Positions 9,504 through 17,886 of a stretch of DNA of 44,548 nt are shown here, piece by piece. The stretch's first letter is position 1, and each line of letters opens with the position of its first letter. Below the pieces are notes generated by a model that was given only the letters and a program-made list of their open reading frames with translations, did no database searches and was not told the DNA's origin. The position numbers were made by a program, and so were the translations under genes. The stretch is from Pseudomonadota bacterium (GTDB lineage: Bacteria; Pseudomonadota; Alphaproteobacteria; Rhizobiales; Beijerinckiaceae). The stretch spans positions 1 to 44,548 of the forward strand of contig JAEXGT010000041.1 in the NCBI GenBank assembly GCA_023450615.1, in the 5' to 3' direction.

Positions 9504-11051
9504 TTAAATGATGTAGAAATCCTTGTAGGTCAGCTTCAAGTTCTTCTTCAACGTCGCGAACTTGATCGCCGCCTTCGGCCCCGTTCCGTCCGGATCGTAG
9601 TACAAGGCTCCGTTTTTCTTGTTGTAGATGATCCGGTCATTCTCATCCATGGCCGCGCTTGCCTTCACGAAGGCCCCCTTCGCGAGGTAGTAGGGCTTTT
9701 TCAGCGAGCCCTTCTTTCCGAGCGCCTTGAAGATGGCGTTCTCGAGCATGATCGTATCGTTCTTCACATTGAAATCCGCGATCTTGTCGACATTGGTCTT
9801 CTTGTTCAGCTTCGTGTTGAAGACGAAGAAATCATTGCCCGCGCCGCCGGTGAGGGCATCGTTGCCCGCGCCGCCATAGAGGAAGTCGTTGCCCGCGCCG
9901 CCGTAGAGCTTGTCGTTGCTCGCGCCGCCCTTGAGGGTATCGTTTCCGCCCGCCCCGTGGAGAGTATCCTTTCCCGAACCGCCATCGATCAGGTTGCTGG
10001 CATCGTTGCCGGTGATCGTGTTGGCCAGCCCATTGCCGCTCAGGGACACGCCCAGATTGCCCGCTGCGGTCAGGATCTCCAGGCCCGCGCCGAGAGCATA
10101 GCTCCTCGTCGTCACGACCGTGTCGATGCCCGAGGAGTCCACGATCACGTCCCCGGCGGCATCCACGTGATAGGTGTCGTTCCCATCCCCGCCTTCGAGA
10201 TAGTCGCTCCCCGTGCCGCCGTTCAGGACATCGTCGCCGGTGCCGCCATAAACGTGGTCATTGCCGGAGCCCCCTTCGAGGGTATCGCTTCCGATGCCGC
10301 CATCCAGGGTGTCACTGCCCGCGGAGCCCATCAGCCTGTCATTGCCGGTGCCACCGCGGACATCGTCGTTCCCCGACGATCCGTCGAGAACATCGTCATG
10401 GATGCCGCCGATGACGATGTTGTCGAGACTGTTGCCGGTCAATGTCTGGCCGAACCCCAGGCCGTCCGCGGCCTGGATCACCTCGACGCCGGCATGATCC
10501 GTGAGCTTATAGGTCGCAATAAAGACGATGGCCCTGTCATAGCCCGCCGCCAGACCGGGATCTTCGAGGATGTTGGCCCGGATATCGCGGATATGATAGA
10601 CGTCGTCTCCCGAGCCGCCGATCAGGTTGTCCTTGCCCGGCCCGCCATCGAGCGTATCGTTGCCTCTTCCGCCATTGAGGAGGTCGTTGCCCTCGCCGCC
10701 GCTCAGGAAATCGTGCCCATCCCCGGCATCGAGAAAGTCGCCCCCCGCGCCGCCGATCAGGGTGTCGTTGCCGATTCCGCCGTGGAGCTGGTCGTTACCC
10801 TCACCGCCATCGAGCCAGTCGTCGCCGGCATCGCCGCCGAGATTGTCGTTCCCCTCGCCGCCATAGAGGGTGTCGTTCCCACCCTTGCCTGAGGCTTGGT
10901 CATCCCCCTTGCCGCCATCCCAGACATCCGCCTCATCGGTTGCTTCATTGAAGACGTCGTTGCCGTCGCCGCCCGTCAGGGTCACGAGAAAAAGCTCGTC
11001 ATCCGGGCTGCCGATCTCAAAAGACAGATACTTGGCGATCGAGGATGCCAT
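9504..11051 (-). CDS. RTX calcium-binding protein, 515 aa, complete
   Basis: The sequence is a short N-terminal lead of about 30 residues, then long arrays of GGxGND nonapeptides, and a C-terminal region of about 110 residues with a FFVFNT motif and an aromatic hydrophobic tail ending YKDFYII. This matches the usual architecture of type I-secreted RTX proteins, whose export signal is at the C-terminus. I chose ATG 11051 (protein begins MASSIAKY) because AGAGG lies 6 nt upstream; an upstream ATG (11072) and TTG (11102) in frame lack a good ribosome site. There is no protease or lipase motif, so the role is probably structural or adhesive at the surface. It lies 525 bp upstream of the giant RTX gene in the same orientation but has its own terminator, so the two are separate transcripts. 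No HlyB/HlyD/TolC-type exporter is nearby. Confidence 0.92.
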   Translation of the reverse strand: MASSIAKYLSFEIGSPDDELFLVTLTGGDGNDVFNEATDEADVWDGGKGDDQASGKGGNDTLYGGEGNDNLGGDAGDDWLDGGEGNDQLHGGIGNDTLIGGAGGDFLDAGDGHDFLSGGEGNDLLNGGRGNDTLDGGPGKDNLIGGSGDDVYHIRDIRANILEDPGLAAGYDRAIVFIATYKLTDHAGVEVIQAADGLGFGQTLTGNSLDNIVIGGIHDDVLDGSSGNDDVRGGTGNDRLMGSAGSDTLDGGIGSDTLEGGSGNDHVYGGTGDDVLNGGTGSDYLEGGDGNDTYHVDAAGDVIVDSSGIDTVVTTRSYALGAGLEILTAAGNLGVSLSGNGLANTITGNDASNLIDGGSGKDTLHGAGGNDTLKGGASNDKLYGGAGNDFLYGGAGNDALTGGAGNDFFVFNTKLNKKTNVDKIADFNVKNDTIMLENAIFKALGKKGSLKKPYYLAKGAFVKASAAMDENDRIIYNKKNGALYYDPDGTGPKAAIKFATLKKNLKLTYKDFYII

Positions 11052-11122
11052 AAGATACCTCTGAAATTCCATTTCAAACTTTATAACATATCCTTTAGGC
11101 AAGTCGGCTCATTGGGGCAAGC

Positions 11123-11140
11123 GTTATTCCTATAGGTAAC
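11123..11140. promoter_or_regulatory. Imperfect palindrome between divergent RTX and epimerase genes
   Basis: GTTA-tt-CCTATAGG-TAAC: an 8-bp palindrome (11129-11136) flanked by inverted GTTA/TAAC arms, 72 nt upstream of the RTX start. It is operator-like in form; no regulator is identified. Confidence 0.3.
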
Positions 11141-11183
11141 ATCGAGTTGAGGCGTATGACCGGCGAGCCGTCGCTTGAACATC

Positions 11184-11200
11184 GTGACCCGGACGGTCAC
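11184..11200. promoter_or_regulatory. Inverted repeat GTGACC-N5-GGTCAC upstream of the epimerase-like gene
   Basis: A perfect 6-bp dyad with a 5-nt spacer, ending 27 nt before ATG 11228. It may be a repressor or activator site, or chance. Confidence 0.3.
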
Positions 11201-11227
11201 ATTAACCCGCTTTCACAGAGGACCCTC

Positions 11228-12100
11228 ATGCCGATCAAACTGTCCAACGCATCCCTGGAAGCCCGCATCTCCTCCCTGGGCGCCGAACTCGTGGAGCTTA
11301 AGGACGAAGCCGGACGGGATCTGCTGTCGGACGGCGATCCGGCCTTCTGGACGGGGCGGTCCCCCCTGCTCTTCCCCATCGTCGGCAAGCTGCCCGACGA
11401 CCGTTATGAGATCGACGGGACCCCTTATGAGCTCAAGCAGCACGGTTTTGCCCGCGCATCCCTGTTCGAGGTTGTCGATGCGACCGAGAGGAGCTGCCGT
11501 TTTCGGCTGAGCGCCAATGAGGAAACGCTCAAGCTCTACCCCTTCCCGTTCAAGCTGGACGTTGGCTACAGCATCGACGGCGCAACGCTGACGATCGAGG
11601 CCACGATCTGCAATGCCGGAGACAAGGCCATGCCGGCCTCCTTCGGCTTTCACCCGGCCCTGCGCTGGCCCCTGCCCTATGGGAGCTCGCGCGAGGAGCA
11701 CGAGATCCACTTCGAGCACGAGGAGCCGGCGCCGCTCAGGACCTTATCGGATGGCCTGATCGGTATTGGGGAGCGACCCTCGCCCGTCGAAGGGAAACGC
11801 TTGAGGCTTCACGACGACCTATTTCGCGACGGCGCCTTGGTCTTCGACCGGCCCGCGAGCCGAAAGGTGCGATACGGAGTGCCGGGCGAGCGCTCGATCA
11901 CGGTCACGTTCCCGGGCCTGCCGCATCTCGGCATCTGGACGAAGCCCGGCGCAGGCTTCGTCTGCATCGAACCCTGGCAGGGCTACGCCACGCCTGTGGA
12001 TTTCGAAGGAGGGTTTGCCGAGAAGCCTGGCATGGTCTCGATCCCACCGGGAGAGACGCGCAGCTTCGCCATGCAGATAACGGTCGATCCGGCCAGGTAG
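11228..12100 (+). CDS. Aldose 1-epimerase family protein (LacX/YphB-like)
   Basis: 290 aa. It begins MPIKLSNASLEARISSLGAE, a typical opening for galactose-mutarotase-like proteins of the LacX type. It carries SFGFHPALRWP around residue 140 (the conserved FHP histidine) and CIEPWQGYA near residue 250, where the family has its substrate-binding and general-base Glu. Family role: interconversion of alpha and beta anomers of aldoses, or of hexose-6-phosphates in some members. I chose ATG 11228 because AGAGGA lies 7 nt upstream; an earlier in-frame start at 11147 has no support. It is divergent from the RTX gene and ends at its own terminator, so it appears monocistronic. A direct link to the polysaccharide locus is unproven. 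Confidence 0.88.
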   Translation: MPIKLSNASLEARISSLGAELVELKDEAGRDLLSDGDPAFWTGRSPLLFPIVGKLPDDRYEIDGTPYELKQHGFARASLFEVVDATERSCRFRLSANEETLKLYPFPFKLDVGYSIDGATLTIEATICNAGDKAMPASFGFHPALRWPLPYGSSREEHEIHFEHEEPAPLRTLSDGLIGIGERPSPVEGKRLRLHDDLFRDGALVFDRPASRKVRYGVPGERSITVTFPGLPHLGIWTKPGAGFVCIEPWQGYATPVDFEGGFAEKPGMVSIPPGETRSFAMQITVDPAR

Positions 12101-12115
12101 CAGCCTAGGCCGAGG

Positions 12116-12144
12116 AGAGCCGGGCCTTGCCCGGCTCTGTTCTT
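12116..12144 (+). terminator. Terminator after the aldose epimerase-like gene
   Basis: A perfect 10-bp GC-rich stem (12116-12125 with 12129-12138, AGAGCCGGGC type) with a 3-nt loop is followed by GTTCTT. It lies between convergent genes (stops at 12100 and 12159). The T-rich side favours the plus strand. Confidence 0.7.
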
Positions 12145-12158
12145 GAGGAGCCGCGGTT

Positions 12159-13580
12159 TCAGCGGCCGTAAATGTCTTCCACGCGGATGATGTCGTCCTC
12201 GCCCGTGTAGCTGCCCACCTGAACCTCGATCACCTCAAGCGGAATGCGGCCCGGGTTGACGAGACGATGCATGGAGCCGATCGGGATATAGATCGACTCG
12301 TTCTCGTGGATGAGGCTCACGTTCTCGTTCACGGTCACCTCGGCGGTGCCCTTCACCACAACCCAGTGCTCGGCGCGGTGATGATGCTTCTGCAGCGAGA
12401 GGCGTCCGCCCGGCTTCACCATGATGCGCTTCACCTGGAAGCGGGTGCCGTGGTCGATGCGCTGGTACCATCCCCAGGGACGATACATGCGATGATGCTC
12501 GCTGGCCTCGGGACGCTGCTTGGCGCGCATGGCGACCACGAGGTCCTTCACCAGCTCCGAGCGGCTGCGCGAGGTTACCAGCACGGCGTCGGGCTTGGCC
12601 ACCACGACGATGTCGTCGAGGCCGACGACGGTGGTGAGGATCTCGTCGCTGTGGATGAGGCTGTTGCGGGCCTCCACCACCTCCACGTTGCCGCGAAGGG
12701 AGTTGCCGTCCTCATCGCGCGGCGAGGCATCCCACAGGGCGCCCCAGGAGCCGATATCGGACCAGTGGAACGACACGGGCAGCACGCCAGCACGCTCGGT
12801 GCGCTCCATGACGGCATAGTCGATGGAAGTCTTTGGAGCCTTCTTGAAGGCCTCCGCATCGAGGCGGATGAAGTCGAGATCGATGGCGGCGTTTTCGAGG
12901 GCATCCCGCGCAGCGGCCAGAATCTCGGGCTGGAAGCGCTCCAGCTCCTCGATCATGGCATCGGCGCGGAACAGGAAATTGCCGCTGTTCCAAAGGAAGC
13001 CCTGATCAATATAGCTCTGCGCCGTTTCCGCACTGGGCTTCTCGACGAAGCGCTCGACGCGGAACGCATCGGTATTCTTGATCGCCTTGCCGGACTGGAT
13101 ATAGCCATAGCTCGTCGCGGGATATTGCGGCACCACGCCCAGGGTCATGATATGGCCTTGGCGTGCCGGCTCGATGGCGCTCTCACATGACGCAACGAAA
13201 GCGGCCGGATCGTCGATCACGTGATCGGCGGCGATAACGAGCACGATCGTCTCGGGATCGTGGCGGGCGGCATGGCAGGCGGCGACGGCAATCGCGGCGG
13301 CGGAATCGCGCTGGATGGGTTCGAGGATGATGTCAGCCTCGGCTCCGATCTGCGCCAGCTGCTCGGCTACGATGAAGCGTACGTCGTTGCTGGAAACGAT
13401 GGTGGGGCGCAGGAAAATATGCGGCGCGGTGACCCGCTGAACCGCCGTCTGGAAAGTCGAGTGCTCGCCGAGAAGATCGATGAACTGCTTCGGCATGCTG
13501 TCGCGCGATGCCGGCCATAGACGCGTGCCGGAACCTCCACACATGACGACAGGTAGGATCTTGGTGCTGCCATCGCTCAT
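12159..13580 (-). CDS. manC: Mannose-1-phosphate guanylyltransferase / mannose-6-phosphate isomerase
   Basis: 473 aa, the usual length of the bifunctional type II enzyme. The N-terminal nucleotidyltransferase domain shows the signature GGSGTRLWPASR and the KQF motif within the first 40 residues, and FVEKPS farther on. The C-terminal cupin carries QKHHHRAEHW, the metal-binding isomerase motif, followed by GTAEVTV. It makes GDP-mannose from mannose-1-P and GTP in the cytosol, and can also interconvert fructose-6-P and mannose-6-P. I chose start ATG 13580 (MSDGSTKILPVV) because GAAGGG lies about 6 nt upstream; the longer open frame to 13697 has no conserved sequence. It is divergent from the glycosyltransferase at 13671 with 90 bp between them. 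It feeds gmd and rmd elsewhere in the locus. Confidence 0.96.
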   Translation of the reverse strand: MSDGSTKILPVVMCGGSGTRLWPASRDSMPKQFIDLLGEHSTFQTAVQRVTAPHIFLRPTIVSSNDVRFIVAEQLAQIGAEADIILEPIQRDSAAAIAVAACHAARHDPETIVLVIAADHVIDDPAAFVASCESAIEPARQGHIMTLGVVPQYPATSYGYIQSGKAIKNTDAFRVERFVEKPSAETAQSYIDQGFLWNSGNFLFRADAMIEELERFQPEILAAARDALENAAIDLDFIRLDAEAFKKAPKTSIDYAVMERTERAGVLPVSFHWSDIGSWGALWDASPRDEDGNSLRGNVEVVEARNSLIHSDEILTTVVGLDDIVVVAKPDAVLVTSRSRSELVKDLVVAMRAKQRPEASEHHRMYRPWGWYQRIDHGTRFQVKRIMVKPGGRLSLQKHHHRAEHWVVVKGTAEVTVNENVSLIHENESIYIPIGSMHRLVNPGRIPLEVIEVQVGSYTGEDDIIRVEDIYGR

Positions 13581-13670
13581 TTTCTGCCCTTCTCTTTCCT
13601 TCTGGCGCGTCGTAAACACCAGCCTCTTCGCCGTCAACATAGCTCCGCCGGAATCCTGCCAGTATATATC

Positions 13671-14903
13671 ATGATCAGCCTGCTCCCAACATTTCACCGC
13701 ATTTGGCGCCTTCTTCCGGCGTCGGCACGCAGGCGGCTATACGAAAAGGCTACGAATGCGGTGAGTCCAAAGGCGTCTTGGACGAATGAAACGCCGCGAG
13801 AGCCGGCTGAGCCATTTATTGTCGCAGGGGCCCTGAGCGCCCCGACGGGCCTCGGCGAAGCTGCCCGGCAGATCCTCTTCGGCCTCATCGCGGGAGGCTA
13901 TCGGGTAAGCGCCATAGACCTGTCGAAGGATCTCGCCCAGAAGAGCATGATCCCCCTGCCCGACCTGCCGTCCCCCCCGACTGGGCGCGGCACCCTCCTC
14001 CTGGCGGTGCAGCCCCCCAACGTGGGGCATGCGCTCACGCTGATCGGCCGCACGATGCTGGCCGACAAGCTCAGGATCGGCTGCTGGGTGTGGGATCTGG
14101 AGGTTCTGCCCGAGAGCTGGATCGAACAGTCCCGGCTGGTTCACGCCCTGGCAGCTCCGAGCCGCTTCTGCACCGAGACCTTCGAGCGGCACATGAACCT
14201 TCCTGTCAGGCTCCTGCGCTATCCCATCGGCATCACGCAGGCTCCCCAGGCACCTAGAGGCGTAACTGGTACGTTGCGCTTCGGTGCAGCCATGGACCTG
14301 GGATCCACCTCCGCCCGCAAGAACCCGCTCGCGGTCCTGCAGGCTTTCCGACAAGCCTTCGGGCAAGGCGATGCCGTCAAGCTCTCGATCAAGCTCAGGG
14401 ATGTGGGTGCCGATCCCGGCATGTTCGCGGAATTGCAGGCCCTGGCCGCCACGGATGGCCCACCGGTGGAAATCCTGAGCGGAGACTTTCCGCCAGAGCG
14501 CATGGAGGAATGGTGGCGCGGCCTCGATGTGTTCGTCTCGCTTCACAGGTCCGAAGGCTTTGGGCTCCTGCCCGCCGAGGCCATGCTGCGCGGCATTCCG
14601 GTCATCTCGACGGATTGGTCGGCGACCGCTGAGTTCATCTCCCCTGAAACCGGCTGGCCCATCCCGGCCACTCTGGTTCCGGTGGTCGACTCCACGGGCC
14701 GTTATGAGCTCGAGGGGGCGCAATGGGCCGAGCCCGATCTGGCGGCGGCTATCGAAGCCATGAGGGACGCAGCGCGAAATCACGAGGGAGTTTCCCGCCG
14801 CGGCGTGGCCTCCGTGGAAGCGGCCAAGCGCATCTTCTCGCTCGAACAATTGCAGGCGGGCCTCGGTTCTTCGCCGGCGGACCTCAAGCAGCATGCAGAA
14901 TAA
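13671..14903 (+). CDS. GT4-family glycosyltransferase
   Basis: 410 aa, GT-B fold by motif. The N-terminal acceptor domain contains APTGLGEAARQ (a glycine-rich loop near residue 60). The donor domain contains SLHRSEGFGLLPAEAMLRG near residue 300, a clear EX7E retaining-transferase motif. It acts in the cytoplasm on a sugar nucleotide, probably GDP-mannose or GDP-rhamnose given the neighbours (inference). It is the first gene of a plus-strand set leading into the ABC exporter and overlaps the next glycosyltransferase by 11 nt. The start at ATG 13671 has no strong ribosome site, so a later start is possible. Confidence 0.88.
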   Translation: MISLLPTFHRIWRLLPASARRRLYEKATNAVSPKASWTNETPREPAEPFIVAGALSAPTGLGEAARQILFGLIAGGYRVSAIDLSKDLAQKSMIPLPDLPSPPTGRGTLLLAVQPPNVGHALTLIGRTMLADKLRIGCWVWDLEVLPESWIEQSRLVHALAAPSRFCTETFERHMNLPVRLLRYPIGITQAPQAPRGVTGTLRFGAAMDLGSTSARKNPLAVLQAFRQAFGQGDAVKLSIKLRDVGADPGMFAELQALAATDGPPVEILSGDFPPERMEEWWRGLDVFVSLHRSEGFGLLPAEAMLRGIPVISTDWSATAEFISPETGWPIPATLVPVVDSTGRYELEGAQWAEPDLAAAIEAMRDAARNHEGVSRRGVASVEAAKRIFSLEQLQAGLGSSPADLKQHAE

Positions 14904-16044
14904 CAGCGCCATGGCCTCCCATCGCCCCCGGGTTGTCCTTCATTACTGGGGACGGCGGGGCGGCGGTTCGCTCGCCACCTTGCTCCTGGCACAGCATTTG
15001 GGCGCCGGTCAGCAGCCATGCGACGTCGTTTTCTCGCTGTTTCGCGGCAATCACGACCTGGAGGCCTTCAAGGCGACGGGGCTGCCGATCATATTCATCG
15101 ACCGCCCTCACCTGTCCGATCTGCTTCAGAAAGCCTGGTCCCTCCCTCGCTTGCTCCGGGAGCACGCAGACCATTTGGCCTCGCTGCGGCCGGATGCGGT
15201 CATCATGACCATGAATTCACCCTTCGCCTGGCCCTTCATGAGCATGGTGCAAAGGCGAGGCCTAAAGGTGATCTACACGGCTCACGACGCCGCCCCCCAT
15301 CCGGGTGATTACGCGGCCACTTGGCAGCGGATTACCCAGGATCTGCTCGTCAAGGGGGCTGACCGGGTCGTTGCCCTTTCGAGAAGCGTCGCCAAGCGCG
15401 TAGCCGAACGGATTCCTTCCGCCTCCGGAAAGGTCTCGGTCGTGCCCCTGGAGGTCATTTATCCGACCAAGCGCACGAGCATGACGGGGCCAGCCTCCGG
15501 CGAGCCGATCAAGCTCCTCTTCTTCGGGCGCCTGATCTTCTACAAGGGTTTGGACCGTCTGGCGGAGGCTCTCCTCCCGCTCAGGAATCGGCCCGACTGG
15601 CGCCTGACGATCGCAGGCGCGGGCCCCCTGGAGGGGAAAATAAAGGAGCTGTTCGCAGACTGGCCACAGGTCACCCTAGAACTCGGCTGGATCAGCGACG
15701 AACGCTCGGATGAACTCTATGCGGGGCACCATCTTCTGCTTTGCCCCTACACGGAAGCCAGCCAGTCCGGCGTGATCTCCGAAGCCCTATCCTGGGCACT
15801 GCCCAGCATCGTCATGCCGATGGGGGCCTTACCCGAGCAGATTGGCTTCGGGGCCGCCGGTTTCGTTGCGGAGGATGCAAGCGCCGATGCTTTTCGCCGC
15901 AGCCTCGAGTTGGTGCTGGATCAGCCGGATCGACTGAAGGATATGTCCCTTCGGACAGCGGAACTTCTGCTCGAACGCCAAAGGGATCGCGGCTGGTTTG
16001 AGCTGGTGAACGGCTCCGCCTCTCCTGCCTCACCCCCCCCATAG
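14893..16044 (+). CDS. GT4-family glycosyltransferase
   Basis: 383 aa. The N-terminal region has HYWGRRGGGS (a sugar-acceptor loop). The C-terminal half has FFGRLIFYKGLDRL, a typical GT4 donor-domain opening, and PYTEASQSGVISEALSWALP, where SQSGVISEAL replaces the usual EGFGLPLLEA. It overlaps the preceding gene by 11 nt and is probably translationally coupled; an alternative ATG lies at 14911. Likely a chain-building enzyme of the exported polysaccharide. Acceptor and donor cannot be read from the sequence. Confidence 0.88.
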   Translation: MQNNSAMASHRPRVVLHYWGRRGGGSLATLLLAQHLGAGQQPCDVVFSLFRGNHDLEAFKATGLPIIFIDRPHLSDLLQKAWSLPRLLREHADHLASLRPDAVIMTMNSPFAWPFMSMVQRRGLKVIYTAHDAAPHPGDYAATWQRITQDLLVKGADRVVALSRSVAKRVAERIPSASGKVSVVPLEVIYPTKRTSMTGPASGEPIKLLFFGRLIFYKGLDRLAEALLPLRNRPDWRLTIAGAGPLEGKIKELFADWPQVTLELGWISDERSDELYAGHHLLLCPYTEASQSGVISEALSWALPSIVMPMGALPEQIGFGAAGFVAEDASADAFRRSLELVLDQPDRLKDMSLRTAELLLERQRDRGWFELVNGSASPASPPP

Positions 16045-16070
16045 TTTCACGGGACAAAGCCTCTGGGGAC

Positions 16071-16097
16071 GACAACCTTATCCATTCGAAGGTTGTC
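16071..16097. repeat. Inverted repeat between glycosyltransferase and ABC permease genes
   Basis: A perfect 9-bp stem, GACAACCTT (16071-16079) with AAGGTTGTC (16089-16097), with a 9-nt loop. There is no T-run on either side, so it is not a classical terminator. It could be an mRNA hairpin affecting the 110-bp gap before the permease, or an operator. Confidence 0.45.
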
Positions 16098-16154
16098 CCT
16101 GGACGGCAAATCTCCTATAGCCCTCGAACAATTAGGGCCTCAAGGCCGAAAGAC

Positions 16155-16988
16155 ATGCCTGCCAGTATTGCCATGGACGTTTCAAAACCCGCCGGCTTCC
16201 CCGGCCTGCTGAAGGATGCCGTCGAGGACATCTGGGATGGCGCACGCCGGTACCACTTGTGGCTCGCTTTCGCGATTGAAGACATTCTGGACGTCTATCG
16301 TCATACGAGCATCGGCATTCTCTGGAACGCCTTCTCATTCCTGCTCTATGCCCTGGCCATCATCCTAGTGTTCGGCCTCGATGGGCAGGGACCGACCGAT
16401 ACCTATGTCGTTTTTCTGGTCACAGGTCTGCTGATCTGGAACTTCATCACCATGATCATCAGCCAAGCGCCGACCATCTTCAGCATGAACGAGCGCTTCA
16501 TCAAAGGCAGCAAGCTGCCCTTATCGATCTTCTGCTTTCAGGTGACCGCCCGAGCGATCATCCTTTCCGCGTTTTCAGCCTTTGCGGCTCTCATCGTGCT
16601 CGTATGGCACGGCTATCCTCACAGCTGGGCTGCACTAGGGGCAGTCCCTGCAATCGTCTGGTGCGTTCTCACGGCGATCCCCGTCCAATTGATCCTGGGC
16701 TCGCTTGGCGCTTTCACGCGCGATGTGCAGCAGATCATCGACAATGTGATGCGGGCTTTGTTCTTCCTGACCCCGATCATGTGGGTTGCTGTCCCTGGCT
16801 CGCACCGACATGCCATCGCAAAGCTCAACCCATTCACTTACTACATCGAAATTTTCCGAATCCCCATTGTTGACGGCTTCATTCCTTGGAATGCGTGGCT
16901 GGCGTGCATTCTCATGACGAGTGTCTTCTGGGTTGCCGCACTCGTGGTATTTGCCTACACGCGCCGGAAGATCGTTTTCTGGATCTGA
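16155..16988 (+). CDS. wzm: Polysaccharide ABC transporter permease (Wzm-type, ABC-2 family)
   Basis: 277 aa with about six hydrophobic membrane segments, the first after residue 55 (WNAFSFLLYALAIILVF). An N-terminal amphipathic stretch contains DIWDGARRYHLWLAFAIEDI, typical of Wzm/KpsM/RfbA-type permeases. FITMII, RAIILSAFSAF and FFLTPIMWVAV are further segments. It pairs with the ATPase that starts 1 nt after its stop. Known role: exports undecaprenyl-PP-linked or lipid-linked O-antigen or capsule chains across the inner membrane. It is preceded by two glycosyltransferases in the same direction. The symbol follows the general O-antigen nomenclature. Confidence 0.93.
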   Translation: MPASIAMDVSKPAGFPGLLKDAVEDIWDGARRYHLWLAFAIEDILDVYRHTSIGILWNAFSFLLYALAIILVFGLDGQGPTDTYVVFLVTGLLIWNFITMIISQAPTIFSMNERFIKGSKLPLSIFCFQVTARAIILSAFSAFAALIVLVWHGYPHSWAALGAVPAIVWCVLTAIPVQLILGSLGAFTRDVQQIIDNVMRALFFLTPIMWVAVPGSHRHAIAKLNPFTYYIEIFRIPIVDGFIPWNAWLACILMTSVFWVAALVVFAYTRRKIVFWI

Positions 16989-16989
16989 C

Positions 16990-17748
16990 ATGACAGAGCA
17001 GCCCACGATATCCGTTCGCAACCTGACGCTCGAGTACCGCGCCACAGCAAAGCGCCGCCTCATTCCCGGTTTCCGCCGGAAAGGCGCGCTCAAGCCGCTG
17101 GAGAGCAAAGTCGGCGGCGACTTCATCCTGAGCCGCAACGATCAAGTGGTTCGCTCGCTCGACGACGTGAGCTTTACGCTTAAGAGCGGCGACCGCCTTG
17201 GTTTGATCGGCACCAACGGCGCCGGCAAGTCCACTCTTCTCATGGTACTTGCTGGCATCTATCCGCCGACGCGCGGCTCCGTCGAGGTCAACGGACGTAT
17301 CGACGCCCTTTTCAACATTTCGCTCGGGTTCCGCCCGGAAGCGACAGGTCGTAGGAACATCGTTCTTCGCGGGCTGATCAGCGGCTGGAGCCCTGAATTG
17401 ATCGAGGAGAAGATGGACTCCATCATCGAGTTCAGCGAACTCGGTCAGTTCATCGACATGCCGTTCAAGAGCTACTCGCAGGGCATGGCTGCCCGCTTGG
17501 CCTTCTCCATCGCAACCGCGGTTTCACCCGACATCCTGCTGTTGGACGAATGGATCGGCGCCGGCGACGTTGACTTCCAGCACAAGGCGCAGGAGCGCAT
17601 GACATCACTGGTGAACAGCGCCAGCACGATGGTGATCGCTTCTCATAATTATGCGCTGCTCAAGTCGGTCTGCACGAAGGTGCTGCATCTGGAGCACGGG
17701 CGCATTGCGGCTTTCGGCGAAGTGGACGAGTTGTTGCAAGACGCTTGA
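16990..17748 (+). CDS. wzt: Polysaccharide ABC transporter ATP-binding protein (Wzt-type, short form)
   Basis: 252 aa. Walker A GTNGAGKST is at residues 74-82, the signature YSQGM at 162-166, Walker B ILLLDE at 182-187, and the switch His in ASHN at about 219. An insertion before Walker A (about residues 20-50) is typical of the O-antigen/teichoic-acid exporter ATPases. The protein ends soon after the ATPase domain, whereas E. coli O8/O9a Wzt carries a further C-terminal carbohydrate-binding domain. Absence of that domain suggests export that does not depend on recognising a modified chain end, as in short-Wzt systems (inference from the family). A strong terminator follows. Confidence 0.95.
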   Translation: MTEQPTISVRNLTLEYRATAKRRLIPGFRRKGALKPLESKVGGDFILSRNDQVVRSLDDVSFTLKSGDRLGLIGTNGAGKSTLLMVLAGIYPPTRGSVEVNGRIDALFNISLGFRPEATGRRNIVLRGLISGWSPELIEEKMDSIIEFSELGQFIDMPFKSYSQGMAARLAFSIATAVSPDILLLDEWIGAGDVDFQHKAQERMTSLVNSASTMVIASHNYALLKSVCTKVLHLEHGRIAAFGEVDELLQDA

Positions 17749-17802
17749 ACACCTGCGCTCTTGCTAACGCCGGATCCTCGATCGCTATATCTCTGAAAAG
17801 CT

Positions 17803-17844
17803 AAAAGGCGGATCGCGCTCTAAGGGACGCGATCCGCCTTTTTT
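17803..17844. terminator. Strong terminator, probably bidirectional, between wzt and the three-domain glycosyltransferase
   Basis: A perfect 15-bp stem (17803-17817 with 17828-17842, AAAAGGCGGATCGCG type), a 10-nt loop, and six T on the plus strand. The minus-strand side ends in TTTT as well. The flanking genes converge (stops at 17748 and 17887). Confidence 0.92.
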
Positions 17845-17886
17845 CAAGTTCGCATGGATGCTTCATGCTGAGAGCATTGCTGCCCT

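Noticed and set aside
9957..10892. Plus-strand open frame of 311 codons
   Set aside because: Antisense shadow of the 515-aa RTX protein.
12267..13190. Plus-strand open frame of 307 codons
   Set aside because: Antisense to manC, whose motifs are unmistakable on the other strand.
13737..14912. Minus-strand open frame of 391 codons
   Set aside because: Antisense to a glycosyltransferase with clear GT4 motifs; GC-rich DNA leaves long shadows.
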